Source: Candidatus Zhuqueibacterota bacterium | GTDB taxonomy: Bacteria > Zhuqueibacterota > Zhuqueibacteria > Thermofontimicrobiales > Thiofontviventaceae | Length of the DNA stretch: 64,000 nt | Direction of reading: 5' to 3' | Assembly (NCBI GenBank): GCA_016931935.1 | Contig: JAFGDW010000170.1 | Span: forward strand, 1-64,000 | Part shown: one piece after another, positions 55,209 to 62,946 of the stretch | How the letters are laid out: the number at the start of each line of letters is the position of its first letter | How positions within the stretch are numbered: the stretch's first letter is position 1 | The notes under the pieces: generated by a model | Database searches by the model: none | What the model was told of the DNA's origin: nothing | Seen by the model: only the letters and a program-made list of their open reading frames with translations | Translations under genes and position numbers: made by a program

Positions 55209-56723
55209 TTGATTAGTATGTTCATTCTTATGATAGATTTTAAACGATTTTGTTATGCATCGGTTTGGACAATCTTGATTTCTTTACTATTTTCCATGAC
55301 CGTATTTTCACAATCCCCAATATATGTTAACATTAATGCAACTGGGGCAAATACAGGTGATGATTGGGAAAACGCTTTTACGACAATTCAGGCAGGAATT
55401 GATGCTGCAAATGCTAATGCTGTAGAAGTTTGGGTTGCCCGAGGCATCTATTATGAAAACATTCAGTTGTATGGTAATGTGGCGCTGTACGGTGGATTCT
55501 CCGGAAGCGAAAATGAACGTTCACAACGGAACCTTTCCCGCAATCAATCAATTATTGATGGCAGCAATACATGGAGAGCTGTTGAAATTACGGGACATAA
55601 CATTATTGATGGGTTTATCGTTCAACATGGATTTTTTGCCTATGATGATAATGATGATGGTCGTGGGGGAGGAATTTTTCTTGAACAGGCGCACGGAACA
55701 ATTATCCGCAAATGCCGTGTACAAGAAAATCTTTCCGACCGTGGCGCTATTTATGTTAGCAGTACAGAAGATGTGTTGGTTGAGTATTGTGTTGTTGCAA
55801 ATAACCATGGCGTTGTTTGTGCCGGCGGCATCGAGCTAAATTATTCGACGGGTATTGTCCGGCAATGTACTATTGTTGACAATATAAGTTTCGGTATTGA
55901 AATTCCACACCGGGAAGATCAATTGCTGGCAGTTCTTTATAATAATATTGTTGTGGGCAATGTATTTAACAATCATCCCCGGTTTGCAGAGCCACTCCCG
56001 GATAACGATTTATACCAAATGGCCAAAATGAGCAACGATCATAATTTCATTGGTAAAATATGGGACTATAGTCCGATATTTGGGGATCCATTTAATCATG
56101 ACAATCTCTATGGCGATTATGATAGCTTGACGCCGGAATTTATGGATCACGATAATGGTGATTTTCATCTGCGCTATAACTCTCCATGTATTGGTACCGG
56201 CAGAGCAGGCACTACAATGGGCGCATTTCCGGAGATTGTGTGCGCAATTTCAGGTACTGTTATATATTGGAATAACGACACGCCAATGGAAAACGTGCTG
56301 TTAACGGTGCTGGGTAATGGAATTACGGATTCTGTCCACACCGATAATTCGGGTTTTTATGATTTAATTGATTTACCCATTATAAACGAAAATACAATGT
56401 ACACAATTACTCCAATGCAATTGGATACTGCGGATTTAAATGTACATATCACAATTGACGATGCGATTTCCGTTGCGCAATACGTTATGAACAATTCATC
56501 GTTTAATGAATATCAAACAGTTGCTGCCGACTGCAACCGGGATGGCGTCGTTGATATGTACGATGCCGCGTTGATCGCGAGATCTGTCCATCAATCCACT
56601 AGCTTGTATGATGTGGGAAATTGTGTGTTTTACCCCTCTGAAAAAACGTATAACACCCTCATGGAAAATGCAACCGATGTGAATTTTCGAGTTGTGATTG
56701 TCGGAGATGTTGATGGTGAATGA
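55209..56723 (+). CDS. Secreted beta-helix dockerin-like protein, no sorting tail
   Basis: This is a 504-residue exported protein. A signal anchor (ASVWTILISLLFSMTVFSQ) is followed by a right-handed parallel beta-helix (about residues 40-340; YVNINATGANTGDDWENAF start, NIIDGFIVQHG and following). Then comes a CarboxypepD_reg-like fold and a dockerin-like module (DLNVHITIDDAISVAQYV, DCNRDGVVDMYDAALIA). It stops at VVIVGDVDGE, exactly where the sister protein at 52480 has GDVSGSW and then goes on to cohesin and sorting domains. So it lacks a sorting tail. TTG 55209 is used with AGGGGG at a good spacing. Confidence 0.82.
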   Translation: MISMFILMIDFKRFCYASVWTILISLLFSMTVFSQSPIYVNINATGANTGDDWENAFTTIQAGIDAANANAVEVWVARGIYYENIQLYGNVALYGGFSGSENERSQRNLSRNQSIIDGSNTWRAVEITGHNIIDGFIVQHGFFAYDDNDDGRGGGIFLEQAHGTIIRKCRVQENLSDRGAIYVSSTEDVLVEYCVVANNHGVVCAGGIELNYSTGIVRQCTIVDNISFGIEIPHREDQLLAVLYNNIVVGNVFNNHPRFAEPLPDNDLYQMAKMSNDHNFIGKIWDYSPIFGDPFNHDNLYGDYDSLTPEFMDHDNGDFHLRYNSPCIGTGRAGTTMGAFPEIVCAISGTVIYWNNDTPMENVLLTVLGNGITDSVHTDNSGFYDLIDLPIINENTMYTITPMQLDTADLNVHITIDDAISVAQYVMNNSSFNEYQTVAADCNRDGVVDMYDAALIARSVHQSTSLYDVGNCVFYPSEKTYNTLMENATDVNFRVVIVGDVDGE

Positions 56724-56921
56724 GAAGGCGTGCGGCTGATGTGTTGTCGGTTTCATAGTTCACTTCTGTTTTAACAAAAATCGTAATGTAGCCGATAGAT
56801 TAGTTATGGAATCATGAAGTAAAAACCGAGATAAATGATTCCAGCTTTACCGTGAACAAATATTCAAATAGTTGAATTGAAAGCTATGCATGTATAAAAG
56901 CAAACGGATAAGGAGATATAT

Positions 56922-58814
56922 ATGATTGTTGGGATGTATCGGGCGGAAAAAGATGGTAATTTTACGGAGAATGAATTTAGCCGGCTCAAGGCTGGTGGAA
57001 AGCAGTACGATGGTGATGTCGTCACATCGTTTGAGCACCCTCGACTGGGACTCGCATTTCGTAATGACGGCCTGACTGTTCGAAATAATAAAGATGCTAT
57101 TTACGTTAGTGATGATAAACAATTGGTAGTCGCTTGTGAAGGAAATATTTTTAATGAAAATGAATTGCGGGATTCGATTGAAAAGTCACTTTTGGGAAAT
57201 CGCCGTGATAATGCCGCATTGATCGCTGCCTGCTACCGAAGCCTGGGGAAAGAGTGCTTTGTGAAGCTGAACGGCAATTTTGTGATTGTTATATGGGATC
57301 AGAAAACCGACGAATTGTACGTTGTTCGTGATCATGTCGGCGTTGATCCGTTATTCTATGCCTGGGATGGCGAAACGTTGGTGTTCGGCACCTCGCTACA
57401 GGGTCTTATTCAAACAAAACTGGTTGAACCGAAATTAAATATGAAAGCATTGTACACCTATTTTCTGTTCAACTATATACCCGGTTTTGAAGCGCTGGTA
57501 GACAAGGTGAAAAAAGTTCGCCCCGGTCATTTTCTGTATACATCGAACGGGTCGTTGGCAAATAAACGATACTGGTATCTTTCTTTTGCCCGGGATGAAA
57601 CATTGGAGTCTAAAGATGAGACATCATATGCCAGGGAAATGTTTGAATTATTGAAAGATACCGTCGCTATCCGGATTGCATCGAATGAGTCGTCCCATGG
57701 CGCATTTCTCAGCGGCGGCATGGATTCCAGTTCGGTGGTGGGTTTGATGAGCGATATCGGTGCCAGTCCAATCCATACATTTTCCTTCCGTTGCAAGGGA
57801 AAAACGTTTGACGAGTCCAAATACGCCAAAATTATGTCCGATAATTATGGTACCCAGCATTATTTGGTTGAGTATCCGGCATCAACAATTTCGGCGATCG
57901 AAGACATGGTTCGGTTTATGGATGAGCCGTTCTGTGATATTGGTATAGAAGTTGCATCTTACATTTTAGGTAGAGAAGCTAAGGGTAAAACAAACTACGT
58001 ACTTACCGGTGATGGTGGTGATGAGCTATTTGCAGGCCATCCTGTCTATCTCGCCGATGATATGGCACATAAGTTTGACCGGGTACCTCGCCCGGTAAGG
58101 CAGCCATTAACTAAATTATTACAATTTCTTCCCGATACTGATAAAAAGAAAAGTTTGGCTGTCAAAGCAAAACGTTTTTCTTACAGTTATCAGTTCCCTG
58201 TGGATTTGTACAGTAACCGCTGGCGGATTTACTATACACCGCAGGAGATGGCGGCGTTGATGACTGGAACAATGCACGACGAATTGCAGAGTCTGAATCC
58301 GTTAAGCGACATCGCCCACCTGTACGACGAAGCAGATGGGCAGGATTTCCTGAGCAAAACGCTCTATGGCGATTACATGACGGTGGTTGGATTCTACTTC
58401 ATCCGCATGAAGCTGTTACGGGCGTTCGGGCTTGAAGGGCGGTTTCCGATGTTCGATCACCGACTGGTGGAATTTGCAGCTAAAATGCCGTCGTCCTTGA
58501 AAATTCGTGGGACAGAAGTAAAATACATTCTTCACAAAGCGATGGCCGGATTCTTGCCCGATGAAATCGTATTTCGCAAGGATAAACTCGGTCACAGTGT
58601 GCCCATGAAGAATTGGATGCGAGACGAACCGGTGGTTAAAGAGTTTATCGCGGATCATTTATCCGATGCATCGCTACAAAAAAAAGGGTATTTTAATACG
58701 AAGTTCGTGCAGCGCATGATAAAGCAGCATCTGAGCAAATCGCATAACCATTCGCACCGTTTATGGGCGTTGGTAGTGTTGAAATTGTGGCTGGATGCAC
58801 ATCATGTGTCTTAG
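56922..58814 (+). CDS. Asparagine synthetase paralogue without catalytic Cys
   Basis: This is a 630-residue protein homologous throughout to the asnB product at 41554. The ATG at 56922 is preceded by AAGGAGATAT, yet the second residue is Ile, not the Cys required for glutaminase activity (it reads M-I-V-G-M-Y). The RLSIIDL region is also changed. The synthetase domain is intact: SGGMDSS at residues 264-270, then LTGDGGDELFAGHP. It should therefore use free ammonia, another nitrogen donor, or merely form AMP-activated substrate. It follows the beta-helix protein and ends before a repeat gap. Confidence 0.88.
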   Translation: MIVGMYRAEKDGNFTENEFSRLKAGGKQYDGDVVTSFEHPRLGLAFRNDGLTVRNNKDAIYVSDDKQLVVACEGNIFNENELRDSIEKSLLGNRRDNAALIAACYRSLGKECFVKLNGNFVIVIWDQKTDELYVVRDHVGVDPLFYAWDGETLVFGTSLQGLIQTKLVEPKLNMKALYTYFLFNYIPGFEALVDKVKKVRPGHFLYTSNGSLANKRYWYLSFARDETLESKDETSYAREMFELLKDTVAIRIASNESSHGAFLSGGMDSSSVVGLMSDIGASPIHTFSFRCKGKTFDESKYAKIMSDNYGTQHYLVEYPASTISAIEDMVRFMDEPFCDIGIEVASYILGREAKGKTNYVLTGDGGDELFAGHPVYLADDMAHKFDRVPRPVRQPLTKLLQFLPDTDKKKSLAVKAKRFSYSYQFPVDLYSNRWRIYYTPQEMAALMTGTMHDELQSLNPLSDIAHLYDEADGQDFLSKTLYGDYMTVVGFYFIRMKLLRAFGLEGRFPMFDHRLVEFAAKMPSSLKIRGTEVKYILHKAMAGFLPDEIVFRKDKLGHSVPMKNWMRDEPVVKEFIADHLSDASLQKKGYFNTKFVQRMIKQHLSKSHNHSHRLWALVVLKLWLDAHHVS

Positions 58815-58881
58815 TCATTGCTCAAAAATTAAATGTAAAATAATTAAATTACAGAAACGTGTCGGTACTTCAGTATGATGA

Positions 58882-58936
58882 GTAATCGGTGATCAGTAAT
58901 CGGTGACCCGATCACCGTTCACTGATTACCGATTAC
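58882..58936. repeat. Long inverted repeat GTAATCGGTGATCAGT
   Basis: The left arm GTAATCGGTGATCAGT (58882-58897) and right arm ACTGATTACCGATTAC (58921-58936) match at 15 of 16 positions. An inner GGTGA...TCACC pair extends the stem. This is the longest stem among the intergenic elements here. Confidence 0.85.
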
Positions 58937-59072
58937 CTTCAATCTATAGGCAAAGATTAATGGTATTATCATGAACATAAAAAGGTAATTAATTTTTGAG
59001 CAATCCCTTAGTGTCATAGAAAATTGAAATAGATTCGTTTTCTAATGAACACGAATCATCCGGAAAATATAC

Positions 59073-59627
59073 ATGCCGACACCTGTTGCACACGCGTTGT
59101 GCGGTTATGTCTGTCACCAAATATCGACCCGCCGGGGAGAGCGCTGGCAGATTGGACGAATACTTGGATTGATTGTGGTCGCGAACCTGGCGGATCTGGA
59201 TTATCTGCCGGGCGCCTTTATCAATCAACCCAATAGTTTTCATCATGGAATGACCCACAGTCTGACATTTGCTGTGTTGTTCGGACTGCTGGCTGGTGCG
59301 GTCGGCTATGTTTGGAAACGTCAATTCTGGTCAGTAGCGATTATCATGACGGTGACGTATGCATCGCACATTTTACTCGATTTTTTCACAATGGATACGG
59401 CGGAACCATTCGGCGAGCAACTGTTGTGGCCATTTTCATCGGCGTATTTTCTTTCTCCGATCGCGTTATTTCGGGATATTGATAAAGGCGGCACAAACGC
59501 CACATTTTTTCTACGGGCGTTCGGATTGTACAATCTGAAGACAGTCGCACTGGAATGCGCGATCTTCGCGCCAATTATTTTTATAATTCGCTATATGAAG
59601 GTAAAGTTCAATGGCAAACGGCAATAA
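59073..59627 (+). CDS. Metal-dependent hydrolase, YdjM-like membrane protein
   Basis: This is a 184-residue inner-membrane protein of the LexA-binding/YdjM (DUF457) type. It has PTPVAHALCGYV at the N-terminus, then ANLADLDYLPG and HHGMTHSLTFAV, the conserved Asp-rich and His motifs. Four to five helices are predicted. The family is annotated as metal-dependent hydrolase on the basis of those residues. A substrate is not known. It overlaps the next gene by 17 bases, so it belongs to the glycosyltransferase operon. Confidence 0.85.
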   Translation: MPTPVAHALCGYVCHQISTRRGERWQIGRILGLIVVANLADLDYLPGAFINQPNSFHHGMTHSLTFAVLFGLLAGAVGYVWKRQFWSVAIIMTVTYASHILLDFFTMDTAEPFGEQLLWPFSSAYFLSPIALFRDIDKGGTNATFFLRAFGLYNLKTVALECAIFAPIIFIIRYMKVKFNGKRQ

Positions 59628-60579
59628 CAAGAAAAAATCAACCGGACTGGCGGTCTCAGTAGTGGTACCGGTGTACAACGAAGAAGAAAATGTATCGATT
59701 CTCCATGAGCGGATTTCCGCCGCCATGCATTCCATTAAAAAGCCGTATGAAATTATTATGGTGGACGATGGCAGTCGTGACAGAACGCTGGAGGTGTTGT
59801 GCGATATTCAGAAAGATGATCCGAATTTACGGGTGGTGAAATTCCGTCGTAATTTTGGCCAGTCAGCGGCGATGGCCGCCGGCTTTGATGCCGCGCGCGG
59901 TGACATTGTGGTGGCGATGGATGGTGATTTGCAGAATGATCCCGGCGACATCCCGTTGCTGCTGGAAAAAATGGATGAGGGATTCGATGTCGTAAGCGGC
60001 TGGCGCAAAAATCGCAAGGATAATATGCTGATTCGAAAAGTGCCTTCGAAAATTGCCAACCGGCTAATCTGTTCGGTCACCGGAGTTGATTTACACGACA
60101 CCGGATGTTCACTAAAAGCCTTTCGTAAGGAAATTATCAAGCGCATCCGCTTGTACGGGGAGTTGCATCGGTTTATTCCAGCGCTTGCTAAAATTGAGGG
60201 CGCGCGAATCACCGAGATGGCAGTGAATCACCATCCGCGAATTTATGGCCAATCAAAATACAATATCACCCGCACCTTCCGCGTGATAATGGATTTGACA
60301 TCGTTGAACCTGTTTCTTAAATATTTCAACAATCCGCTGCAATTTTTTGGAGGCCTGGGACTTATTCTAATGTTCATCGCTGGCATTATCGGCATGTTAA
60401 CATTGGGTTTTGCATTCACGCACGATAATGCTGTCAGTAGCATGAACATATTAATAACCCTTACTTTTTTGCTTGTGATATTGAGTTTTCAATTTATCTT
60501 TTTTGGATTGTTAGCCGCCTTGATTGTGAAGACCGGCAATAAAAAGTCAGCTTACTTAGTGGAAACATTAACCAAATAG
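59611..60579 (+). CDS. Glycosyltransferase family 2, membrane-anchored
   Basis: This is a GT-A transferase of 322 residues in the DPM1/ArnC/GtrB style. SVVVPVYNEEENV begins the fold, VDDGSRD the nucleotide site, and DGD at residues 104-106 (VAMDGDLQNDP) is the metal-binding DxD. Two C-terminal transmembrane helices follow (about residues 235-310), placing it at the inner membrane. It probably charges polyprenyl phosphate with a sugar. It overlaps the hydrolase gene by 17 bases and lies 14 bases before the next GT2. Confidence 0.93.
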   Translation: MANGNNKKKSTGLAVSVVVPVYNEEENVSILHERISAAMHSIKKPYEIIMVDDGSRDRTLEVLCDIQKDDPNLRVVKFRRNFGQSAAMAAGFDAARGDIVVAMDGDLQNDPGDIPLLLEKMDEGFDVVSGWRKNRKDNMLIRKVPSKIANRLICSVTGVDLHDTGCSLKAFRKEIIKRIRLYGELHRFIPALAKIEGARITEMAVNHHPRIYGQSKYNITRTFRVIMDLTSLNLFLKYFNNPLQFFGGLGLILMFIAGIIGMLTLGFAFTHDNAVSSMNILITLTFLLVILSFQFIFFGLLAALIVKTGNKKSAYLVETLTK

Positions 60580-60593
60580 TGCAGGAATAGACA

Positions 60594-61601
60594 ATGAATT
60601 CAAAAGATGTGATCGTCGAAGAATCCGTGACACGTGTGAAAACCACCAAGGCAGCCAAAATAACTGCCGCAATATCTGTCATCATTCCCGTGCAGAATAT
60701 GGAATCCGAAATTGAAGAAATTTATGGCCTGGTGGCGTCGGCCATGAACGATCATGGGAAATCGTTCGAAATTGTGTTTATTGATGATGGCAGTACGGAT
60801 TCGACTTATGCGAAATTGCTGACCATTTCATCGAAAGACAAGCAGGTGAAACTCATTCGCATGCGGTCGGCGTTTGGCGAATCCAGTGCATTTGATGCCG
60901 GAATTAAAAATTCGACCGGTGACGTCATTGTCTATTTCACCGCTCGTGTTCGTATCAATCCGGCGGGAATTCCCAAACTGCTGGAACGCCTGGATGATCA
61001 ACACGATCTGGTTGTCGGTTGGCGCTATCCCCGCCGCGATTCCGGTTTGAATCAGGTGATTTCCAAAATGTTCAACTCAATTACGGGTAAACTGGCTAAA
61101 CTGGAACTGCACGATATGAACAGCGGCATTTTGGTGACCAAACGCGATGTGCTGGAGAATATCAACCTGTACGGCGATTTTCATAATTTCATTCCTGTGC
61201 TTGCCGTCACCCAGGGCTATCGTGTTACGGAAGAAAAAATTGAGCAGTTGAAAGGCAAATTCCGTCGCTCGATGTATGTTCGTGAGTACCTTCAGCGCAT
61301 GCTCGATATTATCACGGTGCTGTTCCTCACCAATTATTTGAAGAAACCGATTCATGCACTGGGATTTGTTGGCTCGTTATTCACACTACTCGGTGCAGTC
61401 ATCGAGTTGTATTTATTTGTTTACCGAATTTTGGGACTTGGCCCGATTGCAGGGCGCCCGCTGTTATTGTTGGGAGCGATGTTGCTGGTCATTGGCATTC
61501 AAATGATCTCCATTGGTTTGCTTGGGGAAATGATTATTTTTACCCATGCGCGGGAATTGAAAGAATATAATATCGAAGAAATTATCGAGACAAAAGCGTA
61601 G
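60594..61601 (+). CDS. GT2 paralogue lacking DxD, probable pseudoenzyme
   Basis: This is a 335-residue paralogue of the preceding GT2, with the same plan including two C-terminal helices. The first acidic motif is kept (FIDDGSTDST), but the DxD site reads T116-A-R118 (VYFTARVRINPAG) instead of D-G-D. Without DxD, metal-dependent sugar transfer is unlikely. The reading frame is intact and the rest is conserved (HDMNSGILVTKRDV), so the protein is retained, perhaps as a partner of the enzyme at 59611. Confidence 0.87.
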   Translation: MNSKDVIVEESVTRVKTTKAAKITAAISVIIPVQNMESEIEEIYGLVASAMNDHGKSFEIVFIDDGSTDSTYAKLLTISSKDKQVKLIRMRSAFGESSAFDAGIKNSTGDVIVYFTARVRINPAGIPKLLERLDDQHDLVVGWRYPRRDSGLNQVISKMFNSITGKLAKLELHDMNSGILVTKRDVLENINLYGDFHNFIPVLAVTQGYRVTEEKIEQLKGKFRRSMYVREYLQRMLDIITVLFLTNYLKKPIHALGFVGSLFTLLGAVIELYLFVYRILGLGPIAGRPLLLLGAMLLVIGIQMISIGLLGEMIIFTHARELKEYNIEEIIETKA

Positions 61602-61737
61602 TGTGAAAATGTTGAATTTTGAGTGTTGAATTTTGAATTCATTCGATCTATTCAAAATTTAGTATTTATAATTTACAAATCAATTAGTTTAGGTTTGGGA
61701 ATTAAATAACGTGAGCAACTTCTAATAAATCAAAACA

Positions 61738-61808
61738 GTGTCATTCCTGCGAATGCAGGAATCTCCATGCTCGGATACAGTATGTGTCTGCATTCGTAAA
61801 AATGACAC
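61738..61808. repeat. GTGTCATTCCTGCGAATGCAGG-type repeat
   Basis: GTGTCATT (61738-61745) and AATGACAC (61801-61808) are inverted. Inside, CCTGCgaatGCAGG forms a small hairpin, and CTGCATTCG on the right is an inverted copy of its core. It lies between two GT2 genes. A TTGAATTTTGA direct repeat occurs just upstream (about 61612-61640). Confidence 0.8.
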
Positions 61809-61885
61809 CAGATGCTAAATAGAAGCCACACATGGTCAGTTATTTAATTCTCATCCCATAATCAGAATATAATAGGAGCATGTGA

Positions 61886-62812
61886 ATGCATATTGCTGTG
61901 ATTATTCCGGCTTATAATGAGGAATTGACGATTGCCAATGTCGTCAGGGAGTACCGGGATGCGCTTCCCGAAGCATCGATTTATGTGGGGGATAATAACA
62001 GTAAGGATAATACCGCCAAAGAAGCGGAAGATGCCGGCGCAATTGTGATTCACTGTGAGCAGCAGGGCAAGGGCAACGCTGTACGTAAAATGCTGGAAGT
62101 CGTGAATGCGGATGTATATGTGATGATCGATGCCGACGAAACCTACAGCGCGGAAAATGTTCGTGATTTGATCGACCCGATTGAACAGGGAAAAGCGGAT
62201 ATGGTGGTAGGGTCGCGGAAACAGATTTCAAAAAAAGCATTCTCATTTTCCCATAAAATTGGCAATTGGGTGTTAACCACAATTCTCAATCGTTTCTTTA
62301 AGGTGGAATTGAAAGACATTCTGTCAGGCTATCGTGTGATGAGCAAACGGCTGGCGGAACATTTGGTACTGCTGGCGGAAGGATTTGAAATTGAAGCCGA
62401 GCTGACAATCCGGACATTGCAGGAACATTACCGGATTGTCGAAATCCCGATTGATTATCGCAATCGCCCCAAAGGCTCGAATTCCAAACTGAACACCTGG
62501 GGCGATGGTTTTTTAATTTTATACACGATTGTCACGCTGTTCCGCGACTACAATCCGATGATGTTTTTTGTGGCCATGTCGCTGACGTTCTTTCTTGCTG
62601 GTTTTGCCAGTGGCATGTATATTTTCATTATTTGGTTGCAAAAGGGCGTCATGTATCACATTGGTCTGGCCATCTTTACCGCATTATCAATCATGCTATC
62701 GGCCATCATTTTTATGATGGGCTTGTTGCTGGATTCGTTCCACAATAGCTGGCGGTTGACCCAGGAAAGTATGCGCCGGAATAATATGCTGTTGAAAAGG
62801 TTTGAGCGGTAG
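61886..62812 (+). CDS. Glycosyltransferase family 2, membrane-anchored
   Basis: This is a 308-residue GT-A transferase. It starts IAVIIPAYNEELTIANVV, with GDNNSKDN, an intact DxD (MIDADET) and GSRKQIS. Two C-terminal transmembrane helices follow (about residues 225-290). It resembles the dolichyl/undecaprenyl-phosphate sugar transferases of envelope loci. AGGAG precedes the ATG by about 10 bases. Specificity is not predictable. Confidence 0.92.
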   Translation: MHIAVIIPAYNEELTIANVVREYRDALPEASIYVGDNNSKDNTAKEAEDAGAIVIHCEQQGKGNAVRKMLEVVNADVYVMIDADETYSAENVRDLIDPIEQGKADMVVGSRKQISKKAFSFSHKIGNWVLTTILNRFFKVELKDILSGYRVMSKRLAEHLVLLAEGFEIEAELTIRTLQEHYRIVEIPIDYRNRPKGSNSKLNTWGDGFLILYTIVTLFRDYNPMMFFVAMSLTFFLAGFASGMYIFIIWLQKGVMYHIGLAIFTALSIMLSAIIFMMGLLLDSFHNSWRLTQESMRRNNMLLKRFER

Positions 62813-62845
62813 GATGATCGCAACAAGAACAATTTTGAAATGATT

Positions 62846-62903
62846 GAACACGGATCAAACGGATGTGACGGATTTAAACGGATTTTATGATCAATCCGTG
62901 TTC
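62846..62903. repeat. GAACACGGAT inverted repeat
   Basis: The left arm GAACACGGAT (62846-62855) and right arm ATCCGTGTTC (62894-62903) match perfectly. Between them are ACGGAT direct repeats. A T-run follows (62908 onward), so it could also act as a weak terminator after the GT2 gene. The ACACGGA core is shared with the element at 11207. Confidence 0.78.
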
Positions 62904-62946
62904 TATGTTTTTTTAAGATTTAATAATTTCTCATCCGGAAAATAAT

